A stretch of DNA of 64,000 nucleotides. Source: Lysobacter sp. KIS68-7. Its GTDB lineage: Bacteria; Pseudomonadota; Gammaproteobacteria; Xanthomonadales; Xanthomonadaceae. Every line of letters starts with the position of its first letter. The first letter of the stretch is position 1. This document shows positions 48,118 through 58,122 of this stretch, piece by piece. Position numbers and translations under genes: made by a program. The DNA is taken from NCBI RefSeq assembly GCF_021284745.1, contig NZ_CP089925.1, forward strand, positions 1,356,001 through 1,420,000, given 5' to 3'. The notes beneath the pieces are model-generated. The model was not told the DNA's origin. It searched no databases and saw only the letters and a program-made list of their open reading frames with translations.

Positions 48118-49479
48118 TCAGATCGGTGTCACGGTCAGGACGAGGCCGTCGAGCGCCTGCACGCGCACGGATTGGCCGCCGCGCACCGGCGCGCTGGATT
48201 GCGCCTGCCAGATTTCGCCGCGGATGCGCACCTGGCCGCGTCCATGGAAATCGGCGAGGGCGATGGCCACTTGTCCGATCAGTTCCTCGATGCCAGTGAC
48301 CACGGGGCGTCTGCGTGCGCGCGCCGCGAGCCACACCAGGCCCATGAACGCCGCCGCGCTCGCGACCGCGATGCCGAAGATCAGTTGGCGCGAGACGGCG
48401 AACTCCGGCGTGCGCGTGTCGAAGAGCAACAACGAGCCTGCGACGAGCGACGCAACGCCGCCCACGCCAAGCGAACCGAAGCTGGGCATCATGAATTCCG
48501 CCGCCATCAGCCCGACGCCGAGCGCGATCAGCGCGACGCCCACGTAGTTCACGGGCAGCAACTGCAGCGCGTACAACCCCAGCAGCAGGCTGATGCCGCC
48601 GATCACGCCCGGGAACAGCACGCCCGGGTTGAAGCCTTCGAACATCAGTCCGTACAAACCGATCAGCAAAAACAGGTACGCCACCGTCGGCTCGGTGATC
48701 GCGGCCAGCAGGCGGTTGCGCAGGTCGGGGACGAAGCGCGTCACCTGCGCGCCGGCGGTGTGCAACGTCACGACGCCACTGCGCATCCTGACGCTGCGTC
48801 CGTCGGCATTGCGCAACACTTCGTCCGCATCGCGCGCGATGTAATCGGCGACGTGGCGCGCCACGGCCTGGTTCGCACTGAGCGTGGCGGCATCGCGCAC
48901 CGCGGAATCGGCGAAGGCCAAGTCGCGTCCTCGCCATTCGGCCAAGGCGTGCAGGTAGGCGATCGCATCGTTGGTCACCTTGCGCTCCATCGTCGAGCCG
49001 GACGCGGGGTGCGCGGTGTCGTCGGGCTTCGTGTCCTTGTTCGCAGGTTCGGTCGAAGGCAGGTCGCCCCCACCGATCGACACGGGCGTTGCCGCACCCA
49101 CGGATGTCGCGGGCGCCATCGCAGCGAGATGGCAGGCGTAGAGGATGTAGGTGCCTGCGCTCGCGGCGCGTGCGCCCTGCGGTCCGACCCAACCAATGAC
49201 GGGCACCGGCGAGGCGAGGATCGCCTGGTTGATGTCGCGCGTTGCGGCGTCCAATCCGCCCGGCGTGTCGATGCGCAGCACGACGGCCGGCGCACCTTCC
49301 GCCGCGGCGCGCGCCAGGCCCCGCTCGACGTATTCACGGCTCGCGGGGCCGATCGCGCCCTGCAGTTCCAGCAGCAGCACCGGGTGCGGTGCCGTTGGAA
49401 CGGTCGGGTTCGCCGCCGGCGCCACCGATGCAAGCAGCAGCGCAAGGACGAGCCAGCAGGCGGATCGAATCGGTCGCAT
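48118..49479 (-). CDS. NfeD-family protein with ClpP-like (SppA-type) serine protease domain
   Basis: A 453-residue membrane-associated protein that forms, with slipin, a STOPP-type protease complex. A signal peptide (ACWLVLALLLASVAPAANP) is followed by a ClpP-fold domain (PVLLLELQGAIGPASREYVE, VLRIDTPGGLDAATRDINQA ILASPVPVIGWV) with the nucleophile Ser in ARAASAGTYILYA, then four to five membrane helices (VALIALGVGLMAAEFMMPSF) and a C-terminal OB-fold NfeD domain (GEIWQAQSSAPVRGGQSVRV). Start at 49479 preferred because of the signal peptide. It is the 1b long form of the family. Confidence 0.93.
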   Translation of the reverse strand: MRPIRSACWLVLALLLASVAPAANPTVPTAPHPVLLLELQGAIGPASREYVERGLARAAAEGAPAVVLRIDTPGGLDAATRDINQAILASPVPVIGWVGPQGARAASAGTYILYACHLAAMAPATSVGAATPVSIGGGDLPSTEPANKDTKPDDTAHPASGSTMERKVTNDAIAYLHALAEWRGRDLAFADSAVRDAATLSANQAVARHVADYIARDADEVLRNADGRSVRMRSGVVTLHTAGAQVTRFVPDLRNRLLAAITEPTVAYLFLLIGLYGLMFEGFNPGVLFPGVIGGISLLLGLYALQLLPVNYVGVALIALGVGLMAAEFMMPSFGSLGVGGVASLVAGSLLLFDTRTPEFAVSRQLIFGIAVASAAAFMGLVWLAARARRRPVVTGIEELIGQVAIALADFHGRGQVRIRGEIWQAQSSAPVRGGQSVRVQALDGLVLTVTPI

Positions 49480-49581
49480 GCCCAACCTCGGCAGGATCCG
49501 GACAGCGACAGTTAGCGCCAAGCGTTGTTAACGCGGTGCCTGCTAGCGTCCGGGGTTCCGCGCAACGAAGGAGCCTCGGCC

Positions 49582-49878
49582 ATGGTCAAGTACGGTTTGC
49601 TGGCGAAGCTGGAAGCCAAGCCCGGAAAGGAGCAGGAAGTTGCCACGCTGCTTGGCGGCGCACTGCCGCTGGCCGAACAGGAAGCGCAGACGCGTACCTG
49701 GTATGCCTTCCGCACCGGGCCGGCGAGCTTCGGCATCTTCGATACCTTCGACGACGAGAACGGCCGCCAGGCCCACCTGCAGGGCGAGATCGCGAAGGCG
49801 CTGATGAACAACGCCGATCGCCTGCTGGCGTCGCCGCCGCAGATCGACCGCATCGACCTGCTCGCTTCGAAACACTGA
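49582..49878 (+). CDS. Antibiotic biosynthesis monooxygenase (ABM)-fold protein
   Basis: A 98-residue dimeric alpha-beta barrel protein. The ABM pattern is clear: MVKYGLLAKLEAKPGKEQEVA and YAFRTGPASFGIFDTFDDENGRQAHLQG. Functions in this family range from quinol monooxygenases to stress proteins, and none can be chosen from sequence. GAAGGAG lies 10 nt upstream. A 13-bp palindrome (GCGTT-GTT-AACGC, 49522-49534) in the gap with nfeD may be an operator. A terminator follows. Confidence 0.85.
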   Translation: MVKYGLLAKLEAKPGKEQEVATLLGGALPLAEQEAQTRTWYAFRTGPASFGIFDTFDDENGRQAHLQGEIAKALMNNADRLLASPPQIDRIDLLASKH

Positions 49879-49890
49879 TCCCGCAAACGA

Positions 49891-49920
49891 CAACGGCGAC
49901 CCGAAGGCCGCCGTTGCGTT
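49891..49920. terminator. Terminator between ABM gene and hppA
   Basis: CAACGGCG (49891-49898) pairs with CGCCGTTG (49909-49916) over 8 bp with a 10-nt partly paired loop. The tail is CGTTTCG on the plus strand, with CGTTTGC on the other, so it may serve both converging transcripts. Confidence 0.6.
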
Positions 49921-49937
49921 TCGAACGTGTGTTGCGA

Positions 49938-51998
<2,061 letters not shown>

Positions 51999-52180
51999 GA
52001 ACCCCCCCAGGGTGACATTAGGGACGACGGTGACGCGAGGATTTGTTGCGCCGCGGCATGGAACGTGGTGCAAGGGCGGCAACGGCCCGACTATCGCACA
52101 GCTTTCGCGCGCTGCGTCGTGAGCCCTTGTTCAGTCCTCGCATGGCAGCCTGCCGCCGTCCCGATTCATGTGGAGCGCCC

Positions 52181-52696
52181 ATGCGCCGCCTGGTTCCCCT
52201 GATTGCGTCGATCGCGGTCCTGCCCGCCGGCCTCGCCCTCGCGGCGCAGGACCCCAAGCCCGAAATCACGCGCGAGGCCTCGAAGCCGCAAGCCGTCGGG
52301 CAGGCGCACACGCTGCGCACGATCCCGGAAGGCTGCGCACGCATCGAAGGCGTGTTCACCGGGCAGGCCGCGGACCCCTACAAGTTCACGCTGTCGCGCA
52401 CGAGTCCGAATTGCCAGCCGCGCGCCCGCGTCGTCGACGCAACGAAGGTCAAGCCGAATGCCAAGGATGGTTGGATCTTCAACGACCTGATCCGCGTGCC
52501 GAGTGCGGCCTGCCCGTCGCAGGAAGCCGTGGTGCGCGTGTGGCGGAAGCCGGCGACCGGCGCGCCGCCCGCGCTCGACCCGCAGGGCCGCTCGCGCCTG
52601 TACCTGAAGGATGCGAAGGCCGCCGCGCAAGCCGCGCCGGCGGTGCCGATGTTCGCGGTGGCGATGGCGCTGGAAGGAAAAGCGTGCGCGCCGTGA
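52181..52696 (+). CDS. Small exported protein of unknown function
   Basis: A 171-residue protein with a signal peptide (RRLVPLIASIAVLPAGLALAA, cleaved near residue 22). The mature chain has four Cys (GCARIEG, NCQPRARV, AACPSQEA, KACAP), likely two disulfides, and segments ADPYKFTLSRTSPNCQPRAR and SKPNAKDGWIFND-like KPNAKDGWIFND. No family recognised. GGAG 8 nt before the ATG supports the start. It diverges from hppA across a 180-nt gap. Confidence 0.72.
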   Translation: MRRLVPLIASIAVLPAGLALAAQDPKPEITREASKPQAVGQAHTLRTIPEGCARIEGVFTGQAADPYKFTLSRTSPNCQPRARVVDATKVKPNAKDGWIFNDLIRVPSAACPSQEAVVRVWRKPATGAPPALDPQGRSRLYLKDAKAAAQAAPAVPMFAVAMALEGKACAP

Positions 52697-52721
52697 TCGG
52701 CGCGCACGGAATGCAGCGGGG

Positions 52722-53186
52722 TTACTTCGTCGTCGCGTTGGCGGCGCGCTGGAACTTGTCGGCGCTGGAACGCAGCAGTTGCGTCGAGCCCTTCTTGTTG
52801 CGGACCGTCTGCACGTAGTACGTGCGGCCCGGTTCGAGGTCCATCGGGAACGGCCCGGTATCGGTGGTCGCATACGAATGCGAACCGGCCGCCGTGGTGA
52901 CCACGAAGTACATGCCCGGGTCGAGCGAGACGAGCGGATCGCCGCCGGCGGCATCGCGCACCGACACCGCGTCGCCCGGCGAGGACGCCGAACGGAAGAA
53001 CACGATCTGCGACTTGCCCGACGGCGCCTTGCCGATCGCATCCTCCACCGCTTCGGCCGTGAGGGCCTGCTGCGTGGCTTCCTTGAACGCCTCGCCCTCG
53101 CGTTCGATCTTCACGTTCTGCGCAGCGAGCGGGAGGCTCGCCGCAACCAACATCGCAAACGCACTGCTCGCAAGGAACTTGCGCAT
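52722..53186 (-). CDS. Small exported protein, DUF2846-like
   Basis: A 154-residue protein with a signal peptide (MRKFLASSAFAMLVAASLPL AAQ). The mature chain contains SGKSQIVFFRSASSPGDAVSV, VSLDPGMYFVVTTAAGSHSY and DLEPGRTYYVQTVRNKKGST, the beta-strand pattern of DUF2846-type periplasmic or lipid-linked proteins. The lipobox Cys is absent. It converges tail to tail with the gene at 52181. Function unknown. Confidence 0.75.
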   Translation of the reverse strand: MRKFLASSAFAMLVAASLPLAAQNVKIEREGEAFKEATQQALTAEAVEDAIGKAPSGKSQIVFFRSASSPGDAVSVRDAAGGDPLVSLDPGMYFVVTTAAGSHSYATTDTGPFPMDLEPGRTYYVQTVRNKKGSTQLLRSSADKFQRAANATTK

Positions 53187-53273
53187 GGCGGTGACTCTCC
53201 GTGTTCTGGCCGGATATGGCGACGGGAGCCTAGCGCTCCGTTCCCTGACGCCAAGTGAACCGGCTGTTCGCGG

Positions 53274-54029
53274 CTACTTCGTTGCCTCGACCGGCTCGGC
53301 CGTGGTCGGCGGCGCGCGTAGCCGTTCCGGGAGCAGGAAGGTCAGCGGATTCGTGACGTACCTGTCGGGCTTCGCGGGAAGCGCTTGCACCGGCATGCCG
53401 AAGTCGGCCGCCAGGACCGAGACGCAATCCCACGCGATGAACATCGCGAAGTCGCGCGCGAGTTGGCCGTCGTTGTCGAGCATCTGCGCCGGCGTCGGAC
53501 GCGCGTACTTGTCCTCGGTCGATCCGTGGCATCCGAGATCGACGACCGCCTTGCCCGTACGCACATCGATCAGGCGCACGCCAAAAAAGATCGCGCTCAT
53601 CGCGTGCCTGTCGTCGTCGGGGTACTTCGTGTAGATCCACAGGCCGTTGAACACGTCCAGGACGTAATCCGCGTCGGGGTGCGCCTTGGCGATCGGCTTG
53701 GTGCGCCACTTGTATTTCGTCGGTTCGACGTCGGGCGGGAGCAGGATCGCCCCGTACACGTCCCGCAACTGGGCGGCCAGGTTGTCCCGCACCGTTTGCG
53801 TCGGATTGAAGACGTTCGACTCGGAGAAGACGCCGGTCATGTAGGTCGTCACCCTCCCGCCACCCGCCACCGTGCGGTAAGACGGGTTCACCATCCAGGC
53901 GGGCTCGCGGGTGGCCAACGCGATGGCCTTGCCGTGCAGGTCGGGCACCGCATTGGCGGCCTGCGCCTTGGATGACACGGCGCACAGCATTGCGGCCGCG
54001 AACATCGCGGTCATTCCTTTCGAGCGCAT
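53274..54029 (-). CDS. Exported protein of unknown function
   Basis: A 251-residue protein with a signal peptide (TAMFAAAMLCAVSSKAQAA). The mature part has a GVFSESNVFNPTQTVRDNLAAQL segment, DYVLDVFNGLWIYTKYPDDD and FGVRLIDVRTGKAVVDLGCH, reminiscent of lipoproteins that sense or assemble at the outer membrane, but no family is recognised. One Cys pair (GCHGS, WDCVS) could form a disulfide. It is 87 nt from the DUF2846-like gene on the same strand and 89 nt downstream of the PPi-PFK gene. Confidence 0.72.
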   Translation of the reverse strand: MRSKGMTAMFAAAMLCAVSSKAQAANAVPDLHGKAIALATREPAWMVNPSYRTVAGGGRVTTYMTGVFSESNVFNPTQTVRDNLAAQLRDVYGAILLPPDVEPTKYKWRTKPIAKAHPDADYVLDVFNGLWIYTKYPDDDRHAMSAIFFGVRLIDVRTGKAVVDLGCHGSTEDKYARPTPAQMLDNDGQLARDFAMFIAWDCVSVLAADFGMPVQALPAKPDRYVTNPLTFLLPERLRAPPTTAEPVEATK

Positions 54030-54118
54030 CGAACTCCCTTGCCTGCCGTCCCCGCGGCACTCCGGAATTACGCGGGTGCGCGTTCGGTGCTGTCAATCGG
54101 AAACGTTCGTGCGGGGCG

Positions 54119-55375
54119 TCAGCCCTCGAACGCGGGCAGCTTCTTCTTGACCGCGGCGTTCCGGAGCACGACGTACTTCGGCAAGCCATCGCGCCCGTAA
54201 GGCGGCGGCGATTCGCCACGAATCAGCGGCTCCAGGTAACGGCGCGCCGCGGCGGTGATCCCGTAGCCGTCCTTGCGCAGGAAGCTGTTGGGCATCGTCT
54301 TCTCGTGGTTCGCGATGTCCTCGAGTTTCGCCGGCGCGATCTTCCAGCGGTACGGCGCATCGGACGTGCGCACGATCACCGGCATCGTGGCGTTCATGCC
54401 CTTCATCGCGTACTCCACCGCGGCCTTGCCGACGGCCTGCGCCTGTTCGAGGTCGGTCTTCGAGGCGATGTGACGCGCCGAGCGCTGCAGGTAATCCGGC
54501 AGCGTCCAATGCACCTTGTAGCCGAGCGTGTCCTTCACGCGGCCGGCCAGGTGCGAGGCGACACCGCCGAGCTGCGTGTGCCCGAACGCATCCTTGCCAC
54601 CGCCCGCATCCGCCACGAAGGTGCCGTCGGCGGTGCGGATGCCCTCGCTCGCGACGACCACGCAGTAGCCGACCTTCTCGACGGTCGCTTTCACGCGCGC
54701 GAAGAAATCGGCCTCCACGTAGGGGCGCTCGGGGAACAGGATGATGTGCGGCGCATCGCCTTCGCCCTGCGCCGCAAGGCCCGCCGCGGCCGCAAGCCAG
54801 CCCGCGTGGCGGCCCATCGCTTCGTAGACGAAGACCTTCGTCGAGGTGTCGGCCATCGCGGCCACGTCGAGCGCGCATTCGCGGATCGACACCGCCGTGT
54901 ACTTCGCGGCGGAGCCGAAGCCGGGGCAGCAGTCGGTGACCGCCAGGTCGTTGTCGATCGTCTTCGGCACGCCGATGCAGGTCAGCGGGTAGCCGAATTC
55001 CTGCGCCAGGCGCGAGACCTTCAATGCGGTGTCGGCCGAGTCGTTGCCCCCGTTGTAGAGGAACCAGCGCACGTCGTGGGCCTTGAGCACCGCCAGCAGC
55101 CGCTCGTAGCGGGCGCGGTCGGCTTCCAGCGACTTGAGCTTCACGCGGCAGGAGCCGAAGGCGCCGCCCGGCGTATGGGCGAGGGCCCGGATCGCGGCCA
55201 GCGGCTCCTTCGAGGTGTCGATCAGTTCTTCACGCAGCGCCCCGAGGATCCCGTTGCGCGCGGCGAGCACCTTCACCTTGCGGGCGCGGGCGGCCTGGAT
55301 CACCGCCGACGCAGTGGCGTTGATGACGGCGGTGACGCCGCCGGACTGGGCGTAAAGCAGGGTTCCGTTGGCCAT
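54119..55375 (-). CDS. pfp: 6-phosphofructokinase, pyrophosphate-dependent
   Basis: PPi-PFK reversibly phosphorylates fructose-6-phosphate with PPi, replacing ATP-PFK in glycolysis. The 418-residue protein has LLYAQSGGVTAVINATASAV, FLYNGGNDSADTALKVSRLA and GVPKTIDNDLAVTDCCPGFG, then EAMGRHAGWLAAAAGLAA. GGNDS in place of the ATP-type GGDGS pattern, and PKTIDND with Lys, are the PPi-type markers. Xanthomonads depend on this enzyme. A -10-like TACACT lies about 40 nt before the start, on the strand opposite adk. Confidence 0.94.
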   Translation of the reverse strand: MANGTLLYAQSGGVTAVINATASAVIQAARARKVKVLAARNGILGALREELIDTSKEPLAAIRALAHTPGGAFGSCRVKLKSLEADRARYERLLAVLKAHDVRWFLYNGGNDSADTALKVSRLAQEFGYPLTCIGVPKTIDNDLAVTDCCPGFGSAAKYTAVSIRECALDVAAMADTSTKVFVYEAMGRHAGWLAAAAGLAAQGEGDAPHIILFPERPYVEADFFARVKATVEKVGYCVVVASEGIRTADGTFVADAGGGKDAFGHTQLGGVASHLAGRVKDTLGYKVHWTLPDYLQRSARHIASKTDLEQAQAVGKAAVEYAMKGMNATMPVIVRTSDAPYRWKIAPAKLEDIANHEKTMPNSFLRKDGYGITAAARRYLEPLIRGESPPPYGRDGLPKYVVLRNAAVKKKLPAFEG

Positions 55376-55482
55376 GTGAGGTCGTGGGTGGGGGTCGGGT
55401 TGCGGTAAGCTGCGCCGAGTGTAGCGCCGGGCCCGTTGGGCACCGCGTCGCGGAATCGAATTAGGAAAATCGGGAGTCCTGG

Positions 55483-56061
55483 ATGCGATTGGTTCTGTTG
55501 GGCGCGCCCGGTTCGGGCAAGGGCACGCAGGCGGCCCGCCTGAAGGAGCACCTGCAGGTGCCGCACATTTCCACCGGCGACCTGCTGCGTGCGGAAGTCG
55601 CGGCCGGCAGCAAGCTCGGCCTGGAAGCGAAGGAAGTGATGGCGCGCGGTGAGCTGGTCTCCGACGCGATCCTGCTCGGCATGCTCGAGGATCGTTTCTC
55701 GCGTCCGGACACCCGCAACGGTTTCATCCTCGACGGCTATCCGCGCAACCTCGCGCAGGCAGACGCGCTCGACGGCCTGCTGGGCCGCATGAAGCAGCCC
55801 TTCGATTACGCCGTGCAGCTGGAATGCCCGACCGAGTTGCTGGTCGAACGCATCGCCGGCCGTGCGAAGGCAGAAGGCCGCGCCGACGACACGCCCGATG
55901 CGGTGCGCAAGCGCCTGCAGGTGTACGAAGCTTCGACCGCGCCGGTCATCGATTACTACCGCCAGCACGGGCAGCTCACCGTCGTGGACGGCGTCGGCTC
56001 GCTCGACGCAGTGTTCACCCGCATCCTCGAAGCCATCGCGCCGGTCAAGGAAGTTGGCTGA
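55483..56061 (+). CDS. adk: Adenylate kinase (short form)
   Basis: Adk interconverts ATP, ADP and AMP. The 192-residue protein starts MRLVLLGAPGSGKGTQAARL (P-loop) and continues with HISTGDLLRAEVAAGSKLGL and GFILDGYPRNLAQADALDGL. The LID is short (GRAKAEGRADDTPDAVRKRL), without the zinc-binding 27-residue insert of the E. coli-size enzyme. GGGAG lies about 8 nt before the start. mpl follows after 19 nt on the same strand. Confidence 0.97.
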   Translation: MRLVLLGAPGSGKGTQAARLKEHLQVPHISTGDLLRAEVAAGSKLGLEAKEVMARGELVSDAILLGMLEDRFSRPDTRNGFILDGYPRNLAQADALDGLLGRMKQPFDYAVQLECPTELLVERIAGRAKAEGRADDTPDAVRKRLQVYEASTAPVIDYYRQHGQLTVVDGVGSLDAVFTRILEAIAPVKEVG

Positions 56062-56080
56062 CCCGACCAGGAAAGACGGC

Positions 56081-57514
56081 ATGAAGGTGCACATCCTCGG
56101 CATCGCCGGCACCTTCATGGGCGGCGTCGCTGCGCTCGCGCGCGAGCTGGGCCATGAAGTCGAAGGCAGCGACCAGGCGGTGTATCCGCCGATGTCCACG
56201 CAGCTTGAGAAGCTCGGCATCGCGCTGCGGCAGGGCTATTCGCCCGACCACATCTCGCCCGATTGCGACGAGATCATCGTCGGCAACGCGCTCTCGCGCG
56301 GCAATCCGGCGGTCGAACAGGTGCTCGACGACGGCCGGCGTTACATCTCCGGCGCGCAGTGGTTGAGCGAACGCGTGCTGCCGGGGCGCGAAACGCTCGC
56401 GGTCGCCGGCACGCACGGCAAGACCACCACGACCACCATCCTCACCTGGCTGCTCGAATCGGCGGGCCGCACGCCCGGCTTCCTGATCGGCGGCGTGGCG
56501 GAGGATTTCGGCGTGTCGGCGCGCGTCGGCAAGGGCCGCGAATTCGTGGTCGAGGCCGACGAGTACGACACGGCGTTCTTCGACAAGCGCTCGAAGTTCG
56601 TGCACTACCGCCCGACCGTGGCGATCCTCAACAACCTCGAGTTCGACCACGCGGACATTTTCCCGGACGTCGAAGCGATCGAGCGCCAGTTCCACCATCT
56701 CGTGCGCACGGTGCCGCGTCGCGGACGCCTGATCGTCAACGGCGAAGACCAACACCTGGCGAACGTGCTCGCGATGGGGTGCTGGACGCCGGTGGAAACC
56801 TTCGGCCTCGATGCGAGCCTCGCGCCGCGTTCGGCGCCTTCGGCACTGCATGGCGATCGCGGCGACGATGCGAGCGCGGCACGCGCGGCGTTCGACTGGA
56901 CGGCGCGCCTGTTGTCGGAAGACGGCAGCGCGTTCGTCGTGGTGCACGCCGGCCGCGACATCGGTGAAGTGCATTGGCCCTTGCTCGGCCGCCACAACGT
57001 CATGAACGCGCTGGCCGCATTGGCGGCCGTGCATGCGGTGGGCGTGGATCCGGCCTCGGTGCTGGCCTCGCTATCCAACTTCCGCAGCGTGAAGCGCCGC
57101 CTCGAAGTGATCGGCGAAGCCGCCGGCATTACCGTCTACGACGATTTCGCGCACCACCCGACGGCGATCGCCACCACGCTCGCAGGCTTGCGCGCGAAGG
57201 TCGGCGATGCGCGCATCGTCGTGGCGATGGAGCCGCGCAGCAATTCGATGCGCCTGGGCGCGCATGCCGATGCGCTCGCGCCTTCGCTGGATGGCGCGGA
57301 TGTCGTGGTGTTCCTGCATCGGCCGGAGCTGGCGTGGGACGCAGGCAAGGTGGTGGGTGGCTTGCGCGGCGAAGGCGTGACGGCGCCGGATGCGGATGCC
57401 TTGATCGAAGCCCTGCGCACGCGCGTGCGTGCGGGCGACCACGTGGTCTTCATGTCCAACGGCGGATTCGACGGCGCGCCGCGCCGCTTCTTCGCCACGC
57501 TGCAGGGGCGCTGA
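56081..57514 (+). CDS. mpl: UDP-N-acetylmuramate:L-alanyl-gamma-D-glutamyl-meso-diaminopimelate ligase
   Basis: Mpl reattaches recycled tripeptide to UDP-MurNAc in peptidoglycan recycling. The 477-residue product has the Mur-ligase layout: N-terminal Rossmann domain (KVHILGIAGTFMGGVAALAR), central ATPase with AVAGTHGKTTTTTILTWLLE, EADEYDTAFFDKRSKFVHYR and NLEFDHADIFPDVEAIERQF, and the C-terminal domain with YDDFAHHPTAIATTLAGLRA. MurC-like enzymes lack the EADEYDTAF-like segment typical of Mpl. GGAAAG is 6 nt before the start. It likely shares a transcript with adk and the Lon-N gene. Confidence 0.95.
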   Translation: MKVHILGIAGTFMGGVAALARELGHEVEGSDQAVYPPMSTQLEKLGIALRQGYSPDHISPDCDEIIVGNALSRGNPAVEQVLDDGRRYISGAQWLSERVLPGRETLAVAGTHGKTTTTTILTWLLESAGRTPGFLIGGVAEDFGVSARVGKGREFVVEADEYDTAFFDKRSKFVHYRPTVAILNNLEFDHADIFPDVEAIERQFHHLVRTVPRRGRLIVNGEDQHLANVLAMGCWTPVETFGLDASLAPRSAPSALHGDRGDDASAARAAFDWTARLLSEDGSAFVVVHAGRDIGEVHWPLLGRHNVMNALAALAAVHAVGVDPASVLASLSNFRSVKRRLEVIGEAAGITVYDDFAHHPTAIATTLAGLRAKVGDARIVVAMEPRSNSMRLGAHADALAPSLDGADVVVFLHRPELAWDAGKVVGGLRGEGVTAPDADALIEALRTRVRAGDHVVFMSNGGFDGAPRRFFATLQGR

Positions 57515-57527
57515 GCGCCAGGAAGTG

Positions 57528-58112
57528 ATGTTGCTGCACCAACCCAAGTCTTTGGGCTTGTTCCCGCTCCACAGCGTGCTGCTTCCCGGCGCGATGTTGT
57601 CGCTGCGCGTGTTCGAACGCCGCTACCTCGATCTCGTGAGCGAATGCTCGCACGACTCCCGCGGCTTCGGCGTCTGCCTGATCCTGATCGGCGACGAGAC
57701 GGGCGTGCCTGCCACGCCGGCGAAATACGGCACGCAGGCGCGCATCGAAGACTTCACGACCGGCACCGACGGCTTGCTGCACCTGCGCATCCGAGGCGGC
57801 CGGCGCTTCCGCGTGGACACCACGCACGTCCGCGACAACGGCTTGCTGCTCGCCGACGTGGACTGGTGCGAACACGATCCCGACGACGAACTGCGGCCCG
57901 AGCACGCCACGCTGGGCATCGTGCTGCAGCATATCGTCGAGCAGATCGGCGGCGAGATGTCGAAAGCGCCGCCCGCGCGTTTCGACGACGCGGCCTGGGT
58001 CGGCTGGCGTCTCGCGGAGCTGTTGCCGCTGCAGGAATCGCAACGCCAATGCCTGCTGCAGATGGACGACCCGCACGCGCGGCTCGACAAGTTGCTGCTC
58101 TGGATCGACTGA
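57528..58112 (+). CDS. Lon N-terminal (LON-substrate-binding) domain protein
   Basis: A 194-residue free-standing Lon N-domain protein: LGLFPLHSVLLPGAMLSLRV FERRYLDLVSECSHDSRGFG VCLI, then GTDGLLHLRIRGGRRFRVD and a helical C-terminus. It lacks ATPase and protease domains, so it is not Lon itself. Role unknown; such proteins are common next to mpl in xanthomonads. It is 13 nt after mpl and probably co-translated. Confidence 0.93.
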   Translation: MLLHQPKSLGLFPLHSVLLPGAMLSLRVFERRYLDLVSECSHDSRGFGVCLILIGDETGVPATPAKYGTQARIEDFTTGTDGLLHLRIRGGRRFRVDTTHVRDNGLLLADVDWCEHDPDDELRPEHATLGIVLQHIVEQIGGEMSKAPPARFDDAAWVGWRLAELLPLQESQRQCLLQMDDPHARLDKLLLWID

Positions 58113-58122
58113 GCGTGCGCGC

